Assembly (NCBI GenBank): GCA_016875395.1
Contig: VGRF01000017.1
Span: forward strand, 31,798-95,797
Direction: 5' to 3'
Length of the DNA: 64,000 nucleotides
Source of the DNA: Deltaproteobacteria bacterium
Lineage (GTDB): Bacteria; Myxococcota_A; UBA9160; UBA6930
A program made the position numbers and the translations under genes. Every line of letters begins with the position of its first letter. Position 1 is the first letter of the stretch. Below the pieces are notes generated by a model. That model was not told where the DNA came from and did no database searches. It saw only the letters and a program-made list of their open reading frames with translations. Below, piece after piece: positions 1 to 8,172 of the stretch.

Positions 1-109
1 TCCCTGCGTTGTTGTTGGACACGCACGTCCCGAAGCTGAGCGTGGTGGCCGAGGCGCCCGCGCCGAGTAAGAGGAACGACGCGAGCGCGAGCGCAGCGAT
101 TGCCTTCAC
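1..109 (-). CDS. Exported protein, N-terminal fragment running off the window
   Basis: Read leftward from a GTG at 109, a short basic start (VKAIAAL) is followed by a hydrophobic run and an Ala-x-Ala cleavage site, a typical Sec signal peptide. Only about 36 residues are inside the window; the mature protein begins TTLSFGTCVSNNNAG. A purine-rich AGGGG about six bases upstream supports the GTG. The Cys plus Asn-Asn pattern just after the signal resembles some PEP-CTERM-type exported proteins, but any C-terminal sorting tag lies outside the window, so the family remains a guess. Confidence 0.6.
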   Translation of the reverse strand, partial: MKAIAALALASFLLLGAGASATTLSFGTCVSNNNAG

Positions 110-219
110 GAGAACCCCTTTTGGTCGTCTCGGAACAACAGCAATCCCGGTGCCAAGCAGGCCGGGCTCGTAAGCGTCTGAAAATGCAGAGAAATTCCCA
201 GGTCCACCGCGCCTCAAAA

Positions 220-235
220 CGGAACGTGCGTTCCG
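220..235. promoter_or_regulatory. 16-bp palindrome in a divergent-side intergenic gap
   Basis: The gap 110-253 between the exported-protein gene and the end of the ketosynthase operon holds a perfect dyad with arms CGGAACG/CGTTCCG around a central TG-type core. It lies about 110 bp upstream of the leftward GTG at 109, so it could be an operator for that gene or a weak hairpin at the end of the ketosynthase operon. No T-tract follows it. Nothing else is recognisable in this gap. Confidence 0.25.
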
Positions 236-253
236 CGAAGGGAAATCTCCTTC

Positions 254-943
254 CTATCCGCTGCGCCGAAGCAGCCACCGGCGCGTCTCGTGAACGAGAG
301 TCAGGGACGCCTCTGGCCCGGACCACCAGCGCACGAAGGCGAGCTCGTCGGGCTCGGCAGGGCTCTCCGCCCGCTCGGTCACCGAGTCGAGAGCGAGAAC
401 GAGGGGCGCGCCATCGCCACTCTCCCCGAGCAGCAGCGCGACTGCGTGCGTCGGGGCGAGCACGTCCGCGTGCGGCGTGAGCGGTGCGAGCGGGAATTCG
501 TCGCCACACACGAGCAACACGTCGCGTTCGGGCTCGCGCGCCAGCAGGCCGAGCGCCTCGACGAGCCCGCACACGAAGCTCTCGCGCCCGGCGGAGATCG
601 AGCTGCACGCGCTTCGGTTCTTCGCCCACACCGAGAAGACGCCCGCGGGCGCGTTGTGCACGGAGTGGCTGAAGGTGTTGGGCGAGAGCGCCCTTCCGGT
701 TGTTATGGAATCGAGCAGCTCGACCAGCGCCGTGAGCGATGCGTGGCGGCTCGCGAACACGCACGCGCATGCCTCGATCTGCGCCGCGCTCGCGCACTCG
801 TGCGCGACGTGCAGCATCGCGCGCGTCACGTCGTCGCAGCGGCGGCGCACGAGCGGCGGCAGAAAGCGCGCATCCGGCGCTCCGGCCTGCGCGCCAGCGT
901 CCGGCTTCCACGCGACGACCTGGCGCACGAGCGCGCGTTTCAT
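254..943 (-). CDS. Beta-ketoacyl synthase-like chain-length factor (ketoacyl-synt_2 type)
   Basis: A 229-residue protein of the short ketosynthase-like family found beside true ketosynthases in aryl polyene clusters. Residues about 87-105 carry the family signature SPNTFSHSVHNAPAG, followed by a thiolase-like N-terminal fold; the length matches the family's usual 220-250 residues. It has only half of a ketosynthase and no full Cys-His-His triad, so it probably pairs with the neighbouring enzyme rather than condensing alone. Its ATG at 943 overlaps the TGA of the upstream ketosynthase (ATGA), which indicates translational coupling. It is the last gene of the leftward three-gene operon. Confidence 0.8.
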   Translation of the reverse strand: MKRALVRQVVAWKPDAGAQAGAPDARFLPPLVRRRCDDVTRAMLHVAHECASAAQIEACACVFASRHASLTALVELLDSITTGRALSPNTFSHSVHNAPAGVFSVWAKNRSACSSISAGRESFVCGLVEALGLLAREPERDVLLVCGDEFPLAPLTPHADVLAPTHAVALLLGESGDGAPLVLALDSVTERAESPAEPDELAFVRWWSGPEASLTLVHETRRWLLRRSG

Positions 944-2133
944 CGCGCGTGACCGAGCACGAGTGCGCAGTTGCTGCCGCCGAAGCCGAATGAGGTGGAC
1001 ATCAGTGCGGCGGGCCACGACGCCGCAACCCCTTCGCCGCGCTGCGCGAGCGGCAGCGCAGGCAGCGCCGGATCGCGCGCGCCCGCGGCGACATGCGGCG
1101 GCAGCGCGATGCGCTCGCCTTCGCGCCGCGCGAGCGCGAGCCAGCAGAACGCGGCTTCGAGCGCGCCCGCCGCCGCCAGCGTGTGCCCCGTGAGCGGCTT
1201 GGTGGAGCTGCACGGCGGCGGCGCGGCGAACACGCGCGCCACGGCGAGGCTCTCCATCGCGTCGTTGTGCGGCGTGCCCGTGCCGTGCAGGTTCAGGTAC
1301 GCGATGTCGCCCGGTGCGAGCCGCGCGTCCGCGAGCGCCGCGCGCATCGCGGCCTCGGCGCCTGCGCCTTCGGGATGCGGCGCCGAGATGTGATGCGCGT
1401 CCATCGCCTCGCCCGCACCCAACAACGCGAGCGGCGCCGCCTCGCGAGTCACGAGGAAGAGCGCCGCGCCTTCGCCGAGCACGAGGCCGTCGCGCCCCGC
1501 GGTCATCGGGTTCGTGCGGTCGGCGGCGAGCGCTTGCAGTGCGCGGAACCCGTTCGCGGTCGTGCCGCAGAGCGCATCGCTGCCGCCCGCGATCACGGCG
1601 TCGCACCAGTCGTTCGCAATGAGTGCGCGCGCGCTCGCGAGCGCCTTCGCGCCGGAAGAGCACGCGGTCGACATCGCGAAGCGAGGCCCCGCGGCGCCGG
1701 CCGCGTGTGCGATCACTTTGGCGACGCCGCCGAACTCGATGCGCTCAAGGTGCGAGCCTGGCGGCAGCGCGCCGTCTGCGGCGCGCGCGCGAAACGCGGC
1801 CTCGGTCTCGCCGATGCCCCCCGTGCTCGTTCCCACCACGACACCGACGCGGAGCGCGCCGAAGCGCAGCACCGCGGCGCGCGCCTCGCGCTCGATCTGC
1901 GCGAGCGCGGCGAGCGCGAGCTGCGCGGCGCGCGTGTCGTGCTGCACGACCGCGCGCGGAACCTCGGGCAGCGCGCTCGTCACGCTGCCGAATCGAAAGC
2001 GCGCGCCGGGCGTGAGGTCCTCGCGCCACGCGAGCGCGCTCGAGTCGCCCGCGACGAGGCCGCGCCACACCGCATCCGCGGAGTCGCCGAGCGCGCACAC
2101 GAGACCGAGCGCGGGCACGCCGACAGCGCTCAT
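940..2133 (-). CDS. Beta-ketoacyl-ACP synthase (FabF/B-like)
   Basis: A 397-residue thiolase-fold condensing enzyme that extends an acyl-ACP by two carbons using malonyl-ACP. The catalytic triad is visible: Cys158 in STACSSG, His283 in NLHGTGTPHND and His317 in TKPLTGHTLA; the C-terminal glycine-rich loop reads STSFGFGGSN. Length and residues are normal, so it looks functional. It lies between an AMP-ligase (stop overlapping by four bases) and the ketosynthase-like factor (overlap ATGA), forming a coupled operon. By context it belongs to an aryl-polyene-type or related polyene fatty-acid pathway rather than housekeeping FAS. Confidence 0.88.
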   Translation of the reverse strand: MSAVGVPALGLVCALGDSADAVWRGLVAGDSSALAWREDLTPGARFRFGSVTSALPEVPRAVVQHDTRAAQLALAALAQIEREARAAVLRFGALRVGVVVGTSTGGIGETEAAFRARAADGALPPGSHLERIEFGGVAKVIAHAAGAAGPRFAMSTACSSGAKALASARALIANDWCDAVIAGGSDALCGTTANGFRALQALAADRTNPMTAGRDGLVLGEGAALFLVTREAAPLALLGAGEAMDAHHISAPHPEGAGAEAAMRAALADARLAPGDIAYLNLHGTGTPHNDAMESLAVARVFAAPPPCSSTKPLTGHTLAAAGALEAAFCWLALARREGERIALPPHVAAGARDPALPALPLAQRGEGVAASWPAALMSTSFGFGGSNCALVLGHAR

Positions 2134-3533
2134 CGAGGCTCCCGCAACAGCTCGCCGCGCAGGATCTTCCCGGTCGGCGAGCGCGGCACGTCCTCCCGAA
2201 TCTCGAACACGCGCGGCACCTTGTAGTCGATCAGCCGCTCGCGCGCGTAGCGACGCAGCGCATCGCGCGTGGGCGTGCGTCCCGGCTCGGGCACGACGAC
2301 GGCGCGCAGCCGCGCTCCCGTATCCGAGAACGGCAGCGGCAGCACGACCACGTCGCGCACGTCGGGATGCCCTAACAACAACGCCTCGACTTCGAGCGAG
2401 TTCACCTTCACCGCGCCGACGTCGATGAGCAGGCTCGCGCGCCCGTTCAGCCAGAGCCGCCCCGCGTCGTCGAGTCGGCCGAGATCGCCCGTGTTCACGA
2501 GCTCGGCCGGCGCATCCGCGCTTCCGACGTAGCCGTCGAAGCGGGACGGCGCGGCCACCGCCACGATGCCCTCCTCGCCGATCGCGACCGGCTTCTCTGG
2601 ATTCGGCGCGGCGCGATCGAGCACTCGAAGCGTCACCCCCGGGAGCGCGCGGCCGACGCAGCCGAGCGGATCGCCCGCGCGCGTCGCGGTGACTGTGCCG
2701 AGCTCACTCGATCCGTACACCTGCCCCACCGCGACACCGAGCTTCTCCTCGAACGCTCGGGCGACTCGCTCCGACAGCGCGCTGCCGGCGGAGACGACGC
2801 AGCGCAGCACTGCGCTGGCTGCTTGGTCGCCAGCGAGGCGAGCGAGCGCGTCGACCATCGTCGGCACGGCGGGCAGGTGCGTGATGCCGCCTTCTGCGAG
2901 CTCGCGGCGCACGAGCGCGGGATTGAAGCCCGCGTGAAGTACGGCGCGCGCGCCCGCAAGCAGCGCTGCCGTCAGCTGATCGAGCCCGTACGAGTGGAAC
3001 AGCGGAATCGCGAGCAGCGAGCGGTCGCCCGGACCGAGCGCGAGCGCCTCCGCCGAGGTGCGTGCGATGAAGTCGACCGCGCGCACGCTGCGGCGCACGA
3101 TGCGCGGGAAGCCCGTGGTGCCCGAGGTGGTGAGCAGCACCGCACCGGAGAAGTCGCGCGGGCCGTCGATCGTTCGTGGCGCGCGCAGCAGTGCGTCGAA
3201 CGCGAGCGACTCCCCGCCGCCGAGCCTCGGCTCCGCGAGCACGAGCTTCGCGCCAAGCTGGTGCGCGAGATCGGCGAGGGCGGCCGGCGGGGTGCGCGGC
3301 GGGACCCCTAACACCTCGGCGCCCGAGCGCAGCGCGGCGAGTAGCGCACACGCGAGCGCCGGCCCGTTGTGCGCGACGACGATCACGCGCGCGCGCGGCC
3401 CGAGTGCCGCGAAGCGCACGGCGAGCGCGCAGGTCGCGATCTCGAGCTCCGGGCTCGCTCGCGCACGTAATCGCAGCACGCAAACAAGTCGCGGCGGGCG
3501 GCGTCGTCGCGGTGCTGGCGGACCGGCTCCCAC
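2130..3533 (-). CDS. AMP-dependent acyl-ACP/acyl-CoA ligase, 5' end lost
   Basis: Class I adenylate-forming enzyme of the aryl-polyene cluster type that would activate an aromatic or fatty starter acid. The P-loop TTSGTTGFPRIVRR, the YGSSELG motif, the hinge-type aspartate in VNTGDLGR and the C-terminal lysine in RSPTGKILRGE are all present. Homology-like sequence begins only near 3450 (ELEIATCALAVRF); the codons from about 3450 to the ATG at 3533 are arginine-rich, low in complexity and antisense to an acyltransferase fragment. About 30 N-terminal residues usual for the family appear missing, so the real start is uncertain and the gene may be a 5'-truncated remnant. Confidence 0.75.
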   Translation of the reverse strand: MGAGPPAPRRRRPPRLVCVLRLRARASPELEIATCALAVRFAALGPRARVIVVAHNGPALACALLAALRSGAEVLGVPPRTPPAALADLAHQLGAKLVLAEPRLGGGESLAFDALLRAPRTIDGPRDFSGAVLLTTSGTTGFPRIVRRSVRAVDFIARTSAEALALGPGDRSLLAIPLFHSYGLDQLTAALLAGARAVLHAGFNPALVRRELAEGGITHLPAVPTMVDALARLAGDQAASAVLRCVVSAGSALSERVARAFEEKLGVAVGQVYGSSELGTVTATRAGDPLGCVGRALPGVTLRVLDRAAPNPEKPVAIGEEGIVAVAAPSRFDGYVGSADAPAELVNTGDLGRLDDAGRLWLNGRASLLIDVGAVKVNSLEVEALLLGHPDVRDVVVLPLPFSDTGARLRAVVVPEPGRTPTRDALRRYARERLIDYKVPRVFEIREDVPRSPTGKILRGELLREPR

Positions 3534-3844
3534 CCGGCGCGCGCGAGGAGGGCGTCCCTGCGCAGCTGTTAGGCGGAACCGTGCGCATCCCCGAGGGCCC
3601 GCTGCGCCTCGCCGCGCTGCTGCGTTGCCCCGTCGTGACGATGAGTGCGCTGCCCGCCGGCCCGCGCCGCTATCGCGTCGAGGTGCGCCCCTTCGCCGAT
3701 CGCATCGAGCTGCCTCGCGATGCTCGCGGTGAAGCGCTTGCCAGCTACGCGCAGCAATACGCGAGCTGGCTCGAAGGGCTCTGTCGCCGCGCGCCGCTTC
3801 AGTGGTTCAACTTCTTCGACTACTGGGAAGCGCCGCGGCCGTGA
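3455..3844 (+). pseudogene. Lipid A-type (LpxL/HtrB-like) acyltransferase, C-terminal fragment
   Basis: The reading frame encodes about 125 residues matching the C-terminal third of the LpxL/HtrB-like acyltransferases seen in aryl polyene clusters: a VVAVLADR block, the GGTVRIPEGPLRLA segment, a VVTMSAL strand and the terminal QWFNFFDYWEAP box. The N-terminal about 170 residues, including the HxxxxD acyltransferase catalytic motif, are absent. Upstream of about 3455 the frame becomes meaningless and is antisense to the ligase gene. It ends at 3844 and its TGA overlaps the GTG of the dehydratase. The missing catalytic half means it should not be active as an acyltransferase. Confidence 0.75.
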
Positions 3845-4275
3845 CGAGCGAGCTGCGCGAAATGGAAGCGCTCGTCCCGCACGCAACGCCGATGCGCTGG
3901 CTCCGGCGCGTGGTCGCGCATGCCGGCGACGAGACCGTGTGCGAGGCGTGCGCCGACGACCTCGCGCTGCTGCAGGACGCACGCGGCGCCGTGCCCGGCT
4001 ACGCGACGCTCGAGCTCGCCGCGCAGTGCGTCGCCGCTCACGCGCGCCTCTTCGCGAGCGACGCCGGCGCGCCGCGCATCGGCTTCCTGCTCGGCGCGCG
4101 CCGCTTCCAGGTGCACGCGCCCGAGCTCGCACCCGGTCAGCTGCTGCGAGTGCGCGTGAAGCGCCAGTGGGGCGCGGCGACCGGCCCCGTCTCGTTCGAC
4201 AGCGAGGTGCGCGACGCAGCGAGCGGGACGCTTCTAGCTGCGGGGCGCATCAGCTGCTTCACTCCGAGCGATTGA
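3841..4275 (+). CDS. Hotdog-fold 3-hydroxyacyl-ACP dehydratase (ApeP/FabZ-like)
   Basis: A 144-residue protein with the conserved N-terminal ELREMEALVPHATPMRWL stretch of the dehydratases found in aryl polyene clusters; it would remove water from 3-hydroxyacyl-ACP. The GTG at 3841 is chosen because it overlaps the preceding TGA (GTGA) and places the family's start motif at the N-terminus. The order dehydratase, ketoreductase, ketosynthase is that of apeP-apeQ-apeR in characterised aryl polyene clusters. The function assignment is by family and neighbourhood. Confidence 0.78.
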   Translation: MTSELREMEALVPHATPMRWLRRVVAHAGDETVCEACADDLALLQDARGAVPGYATLELAAQCVAAHARLFASDAGAPRIGFLLGARRFQVHAPELAPGQLLRVRVKRQWGAATGPVSFDSEVRDAASGTLLAAGRISCFTPSD

Positions 4276-4299
4276 TCGCGGACTCGGGGTTGTCATCGC

Positions 4300-5022
4300 G
4301 TGAGACGCGTCCTCGTCACCGGCGGGAGTCGCGGCATTGGCCGCGCTGTCGCGCTGCGTCTCGCACGCGACGGCTACGCGCTCACGCTGAACTTCCGCAG
4401 TCGCCGCGAAGACGCCGAGCGCGTCGCGGATGAAATCGCCGCGGCGGGCGGGAAGGCCGGCCTGCTGCCGTTCGACGTGGCGGATCGCACGGCGGCGAGC
4501 GAAGCGCTGGCGAAGGATCTCGCCGCGGGCGGCGCTTATTACGGCGTCGTGTGCAACGCGGGCGTGAACGCGGACGCGCCGTTTCCGGCGATGAAGCCCG
4601 AGGCGTGGGACCGCGTGCTGCGCACGAATCTCGACGGCTTCTACAACGTGGTGCAGCCGCTCGTGATGCCGATGGTGCGCGCGCATCAGGGCGGGCGGAT
4701 CGTGGTGATGTCGTCGGCCTCGGGCGTGATCGGGAATCGCGGGCAGGTGAACTACGCCGCGTCGAAGGCCGGGCTGAATGCCGCCGCGCGCTCGCTCGCG
4801 CTCGAGCTCGCGAAGCGCGAGATCACGGTGAACAGCGTGGCGCCGGGGCTGATCGAGACGGAGATGATCGAGAAGGCGCCGCGCGAGGAGATCGAGAAGC
4901 TGATCCCGATGCGGCGCGTCGGGCGGCCCGAGGAAGTCGCGGCGCTCGTCTCGTTCCTGTTCTCGCCGGAGGCGGCCTACATCACCGGGCAGACGATCTC
5001 GGTGAACGGTGGCCTCGCGTGA
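4300..5022 (+). CDS. 3-oxoacyl-ACP reductase (FabG-like SDR)
   Basis: A 240-residue short-chain dehydrogenase. The dinucleotide-binding motif TGGSRGIG is at residues 7-14, NAG at 86-88, and the catalytic Ser/Tyr152/Lys156 set lies in SSASG and NYAASKAG; the C-terminus ends with the SVNGG box typical of FabG. It reduces 3-oxoacyl-ACP with NADPH in the elongation cycle. The start is a GTG at 4300. Its TGA overlaps the GTG of the following ketosynthase, so the two are coupled. This is the ApeQ position of the cluster. Confidence 0.88.
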   Translation: MRRVLVTGGSRGIGRAVALRLARDGYALTLNFRSRREDAERVADEIAAAGGKAGLLPFDVADRTAASEALAKDLAAGGAYYGVVCNAGVNADAPFPAMKPEAWDRVLRTNLDGFYNVVQPLVMPMVRAHQGGRIVVMSSASGVIGNRGQVNYAASKAGLNAAARSLALELAKREITVNSVAPGLIETEMIEKAPREEIEKLIPMRRVGRPEEVAALVSFLFSPEAAYITGQTISVNGGLA

Positions 5023-6263
5023 CGAGCCTTACCCCCCGTCTCGTGGTTGTTACGGGGGTCGCCGGCATCTCGCCGCTCGGCGCGTGCTGGAAAGACGTGA
5101 GCGCCGCGCTGCGCGAGTCGCGCTCGGGCGTCGAGCGCGTGCCGGAGCTCGCGGAGATCGCTGGGATGCGCACGCAGCTCGCGGCGCGCGTGAAGGACTT
5201 CGCGACGCCGGCGCACTACGACCGCAAGCGCACGCGCAGCATGGGCCGCGTGGCGCTGCTTGCCACGCGCGCCACCGAGCTCGCACTGCAGGATGCGGGG
5301 CTGATCGGCGACGAGGTGTTGGGGAGCGGCGCGACGGGCATCTCGTACGGCTCGACCTCGGGCAGCCCGCCTGCGGTCGAGAGCTATGCGCGCAAGTTCA
5401 TGCTCGAACGCACGCTCTCGGGCATTCGCCCCAACGACTACGTGCAGCACATGAGCCACACCGTCGCGGCGAACCTCGCGCAGTTCTTCGGCGTGCGCGG
5501 GCGGATTCAGGCGACGTGCACCGCGTGTACGTCAGGCAGCCAGGGCATCGGCTACGGAGTGGAAGCGATTCGATTCGGCCTGCAGGAAGTGATGATCGCC
5601 GGCGGCGCGGAGGAGTATCACGCGCTCGACGCTGCGGTCTTCGACGTGCTCTACGCGACGTCCGCGCGCAACGAAGAGCCGTCGCGCACGCCGCGCCCCT
5701 TCGATGCGGAGCGTGATGGCCTCGTCGTCGGCGAGGGCGCGGCGACGTTCGTGCTCGAGAGCCTCGAACGCGCGCGCGCCCGGGGCGTGCGCATTCACGC
5801 GGAGATCGTGGGGTTCGCGACGAACTGCGACGGCGTGCACATCACGAACCCCGATGCGGGCGGCATGCAGCGCGCGATCGAGCTCGCGCTGCGCAGCGCA
5901 GGGCTCAGCGCGCGCGAGATCGGCTACGTGAACGCGCACGCGACCGCGACCGAGGCGGGCGACATCGCCGAGAGCCAAGCCACGTTCGGGGCCCTCGGGC
6001 GCGTGCCGATCAGCTCGCTGAAGGGCGCGCTCGGCCATACGCTCGGCGCGTGCGGCGCGCTCGAGGCGTGGCTCACGCTCTAGATGCAGCGCGAAGGCTG
6101 GTTCGCGCACACGCTGAACCTCGAGCGCGTCGACGAGCGCTGCGCGCCGCTCGACTACATCGTGAGCGCGCCTCGCGCGCTCGACTGCGAGTACGCGATG
6201 ACCAACAACTTCGCGTTCGGCGGCGTGAATACGTCGCTGATCCTGCGCCGGTGGCGCGAGTAG
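5019..6263 (+). pseudogene. Beta-ketoacyl-ACP synthase (ApeR-like) interrupted by an in-frame TAG
   Basis: The frame opened by the GTG at 5019 encodes a ketosynthase with active-site Cys170 (CTACTSGSQG), His307 (NAHATATEAGD) and Lys/His near 335-340 (LKGALGHTLG). At codon 355 (6081-6083) the frame meets TAG, then continues without shift as MQREGWFAHTLNL and the conserved NNFAFGGVN loop to a TAG at 6261. Homologues have an acidic residue at that place, so one GAG to TAG change is the simplest explanation. A product stopped at 354 residues would lack the C-terminal FGG loop that shapes the active site. It is either a recent nonsense mutation, a sequencing error or a suppressed codon. Confidence 0.82.
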
Positions 6264-6272
6264 GAGGCGACG

Positions 6273-6713
6273 ATGCACCTGACGACGACCCTCGCGCTGG
6301 CACTCGTGTGGAGCCTTGCCGCCGCGCCCGCCAGCGCTCGCAACACATTCCACGATCTCGATGTCGCGAGGGCCAAGGCCGAGGGCTCTGGTCGCGAGAA
6401 CGTGCTCGACGTGCCGGTGTTCATGGCCGGTGAAGTGCACGCGCCGATTGCGCAAGACCTCGGCGTCTTCCCCGCGAACCGCAGCACGAATGCGGCGAAC
6501 AAGTCGGACGAGAAGGCCTGTCAGATCGCGTTTCTCTCTGCGCTGATCGCGCTGCAGTCGAAGGCGCGTGCCCTCGGCGCCGACTCGGTCGTCGACGTGC
6601 GTTCGATCACGAAGCGGCGCGAGCTCGAGAGCGCGACGCAGTATCGCTGCGTCGCGGGCGCATTCGTCGCGAGCGTCGCGCTCTCGGGGCGCATGGTGAA
6701 ACTCGCGAAGTAG
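6273..6713 (+). CDS. Exported YbjQ-like small protein of aryl-polyene-type clusters
   Basis: A 146-residue protein with a Sec signal peptide (MHLTTTLALALVWSLAA, Ala-x-Ala site before RNTFHD). The mature part contains GVFPANRSTNAANKSDEKAC, a helix rich in Ala/Leu, GADSVVDVRS, and YRCVAGAFVASVALSG, with two cysteines that may form a disulphide. Homologues are often labelled 'excinuclease ABC subunit A', which is a database artefact; the fold resembles the YbjQ-type domain. An AGGAGG lies eight bases before the ATG. Its place between the ketosynthase and the methyltransferase suggests a periplasmic accessory role, which is inference. Confidence 0.72.
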   Translation: MHLTTTLALALVWSLAAAPASARNTFHDLDVARAKAEGSGRENVLDVPVFMAGEVHAPIAQDLGVFPANRSTNAANKSDEKACQIAFLSALIALQSKARALGADSVVDVRSITKRRELESATQYRCVAGAFVASVALSGRMVKLAK

Positions 6714-6725
6714 TCAGGAGGCCTC

Positions 6726-7391
6726 GTGTCCGATCTGCTGCTCAAATCGCTCGGGCTCTCGCCGGAGCTGCACGCTTATCTCGTCGCGCACGGGACGCCG
6801 CCGGATGCGGTGCAGCGTGAGCTGATCGCGGAGACCGCGAAGCTCGGGCCGATCTCGATCATGCAGGTCGCGCCGGAGCAGGGCGCGTTTCTCACGCTGA
6901 TTGCCAAGCTGATCGGCGCGCGCGAGGCGGTCGAGGTGGGCACGTTCACGGGCTACTCGTCGCTCGCGATCGCACGCGGTCTCGCGGCCGGCGGGCGCCT
7001 GCTCTGCTGCGACGTCTCGCACGAGTGGACCGCGCTCGCGCGCAAGGCGTGGGAGCGCGCGGGCGTCGCGGATCGCATCGAGCTGCGCATCGCGCCAGCG
7101 GCGGAGACGCTGCGCGCGCTGCCGGAGACGCCGCGCTTCGACCTCGCCTTCATCGACGCCGACAAGGTGAACTACGCGACTTATTACGAAGAGATCCTGA
7201 AGCGCACGCGCTCGGGCGGCCTGATCTGCGTCGACAACGTGCTGTGGAACGGCGCGGTGATCGACGCGTCGGCGCAGGACGAGAACACGCGCGCGATTCG
7301 CGCCTTCAACGACACGGTCGCTGCAGACACGCGCGTCGACTGCGTGATGACGCCGATCTCGGACGGGCTCACGCTGCTGCGCAAGAAATGA
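6726..7391 (+). CDS. SAM-dependent O-methyltransferase (caffeoyl-CoA OMT type)
   Basis: A 221-residue class I methyltransferase. The SAM-binding motif EVGTFTGYSSLAIA is at about 70-84, the adenosine-contacting acidic residue lies in CCDVSHEW, and the divalent-metal and catalytic FIDADK motif is at 142-147, followed by VDNVLWNG. The GTG at 6726 follows AGGAGG. In aryl polyene pathways a methyltransferase can decorate the aromatic head group; coexpression with the cluster fits that, although the same family also methylates soluble catechols. Length is standard. Confidence 0.85.
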   Translation: MSDLLLKSLGLSPELHAYLVAHGTPPDAVQRELIAETAKLGPISIMQVAPEQGAFLTLIAKLIGAREAVEVGTFTGYSSLAIARGLAAGGRLLCCDVSHEWTALARKAWERAGVADRIELRIAPAAETLRALPETPRFDLAFIDADKVNYATYYEEILKRTRSGGLICVDNVLWNGAVIDASAQDENTRAIRAFNDTVAADTRVDCVMTPISDGLTLLRKK

Positions 7392-7394
7392 GAA

Positions 7395-7423
7395 GCGCCG
7401 CTGGAGGATCGCTCCAGCGGCGC
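7395..7423. terminator. 12-bp perfect hairpin between convergent genes
   Basis: Arms 7395-7406 and 7412-7423 pair perfectly (GCGCCGCTGGAG with its complement) around a five-base loop. It starts just after the stop of the methyltransferase and ends about 20 bases before the stop of the leftward OMP gene, so it can serve as a two-way terminator. No T-tract follows. Confidence 0.65.
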
Positions 7424-7443
7424 AGCGTCGAACAGGGCCGACG

Positions 7444-7971
7444 TTAGAAGCGGTAGCTGACGCCGAGGCTCAGACCGAGATAGTCGAGGTCCGAGAGATC
7501 GCCGGTGCCGATGTTGTAGACCGACTCCACGTTGAACGCGGCGTTCTCCGTGAAGTAGAAGTCGAGGCCGCCACCGACCTTCGCGACGAACGCGCTCTCG
7601 TCACCCGAGCCAAGACCGGTGATGCCCGCCTTCGCGAACATGCCGCCGACGCCAGCCATTAGGTACGGCTGGATCTGCTCCTGCATCAGGAAGAACTTGC
7701 CGTTCAGCGTGACGAGGGTCGACTTCAGCTTCACGTTCGAAGAGCCCGCGAAGTCGCCCGAGTAGTCGACCTGACCCTCGAGCGCGAGGTTCGGCGTCAT
7801 CCGGTAGCCGAGGCGGCCCGAGGCGCCGACTGCGGCCTCGTCCGAGTCGCTGAGGAACGCGCCGACGACGCCGAGTTGCCCGTAGACGCCGGGCCGTGCG
7901 TAGTCCTGCGCGAAGGCCGATTGCGCCGCGAAGGCGACGAGAGCTGCGAGCAGTAATCAGATCTTCTTCAT
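7444..7971 (-). pseudogene. Outer-membrane beta-barrel protein (OmpA/OmpW-like barrel) with stop at codon 5
   Basis: From an ATG at 7971, preceded by AAGGGGG, the frame reads MKKI, TGA (7959-7957), then a signal peptide LLLAALVAFAAQSAFA and QDYARPGVYGQLG. The rest shows alternating strands and ends GLSLGVSYRF, the C-terminal aromatic signature of outer-membrane barrels, total 175 codons as in the OMP_b-brl family. The ribosome site sits on the ATG upstream of the stop, so the stop seems to be a mutation of a signal-peptide codon. The only conventional start after it is the internal ATG at 7800, which would give an unexported 118-residue piece. Confidence 0.75.
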
Positions 7972-8172
7972 GGGTCCCCCTTGTCGCCGCGGATTGCGGC
8001 GCGTTGGCTACGACGTTCGGCGGCTCGAGAAGTTCACGCTGGCCGGCGTCGTCCGAGGTTTCGGACGAACGGCGCGACTCGTTAGGGATGAATTTGCGCG
8101 CGGAGAGCGACGGTCGTCACAAAGCGCGGCCGCCGCAGATGGGCGGACGTGCGGCGCGTCACCTGCGAGGGC

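Noticed and set aside
254..1663. Large reading frames opposite the ketosynthase genes and elsewhere
   Set aside because: They are arginine- and alanine-rich products of GC-rich antisense frames with no family match, typical of high-GC genomes.
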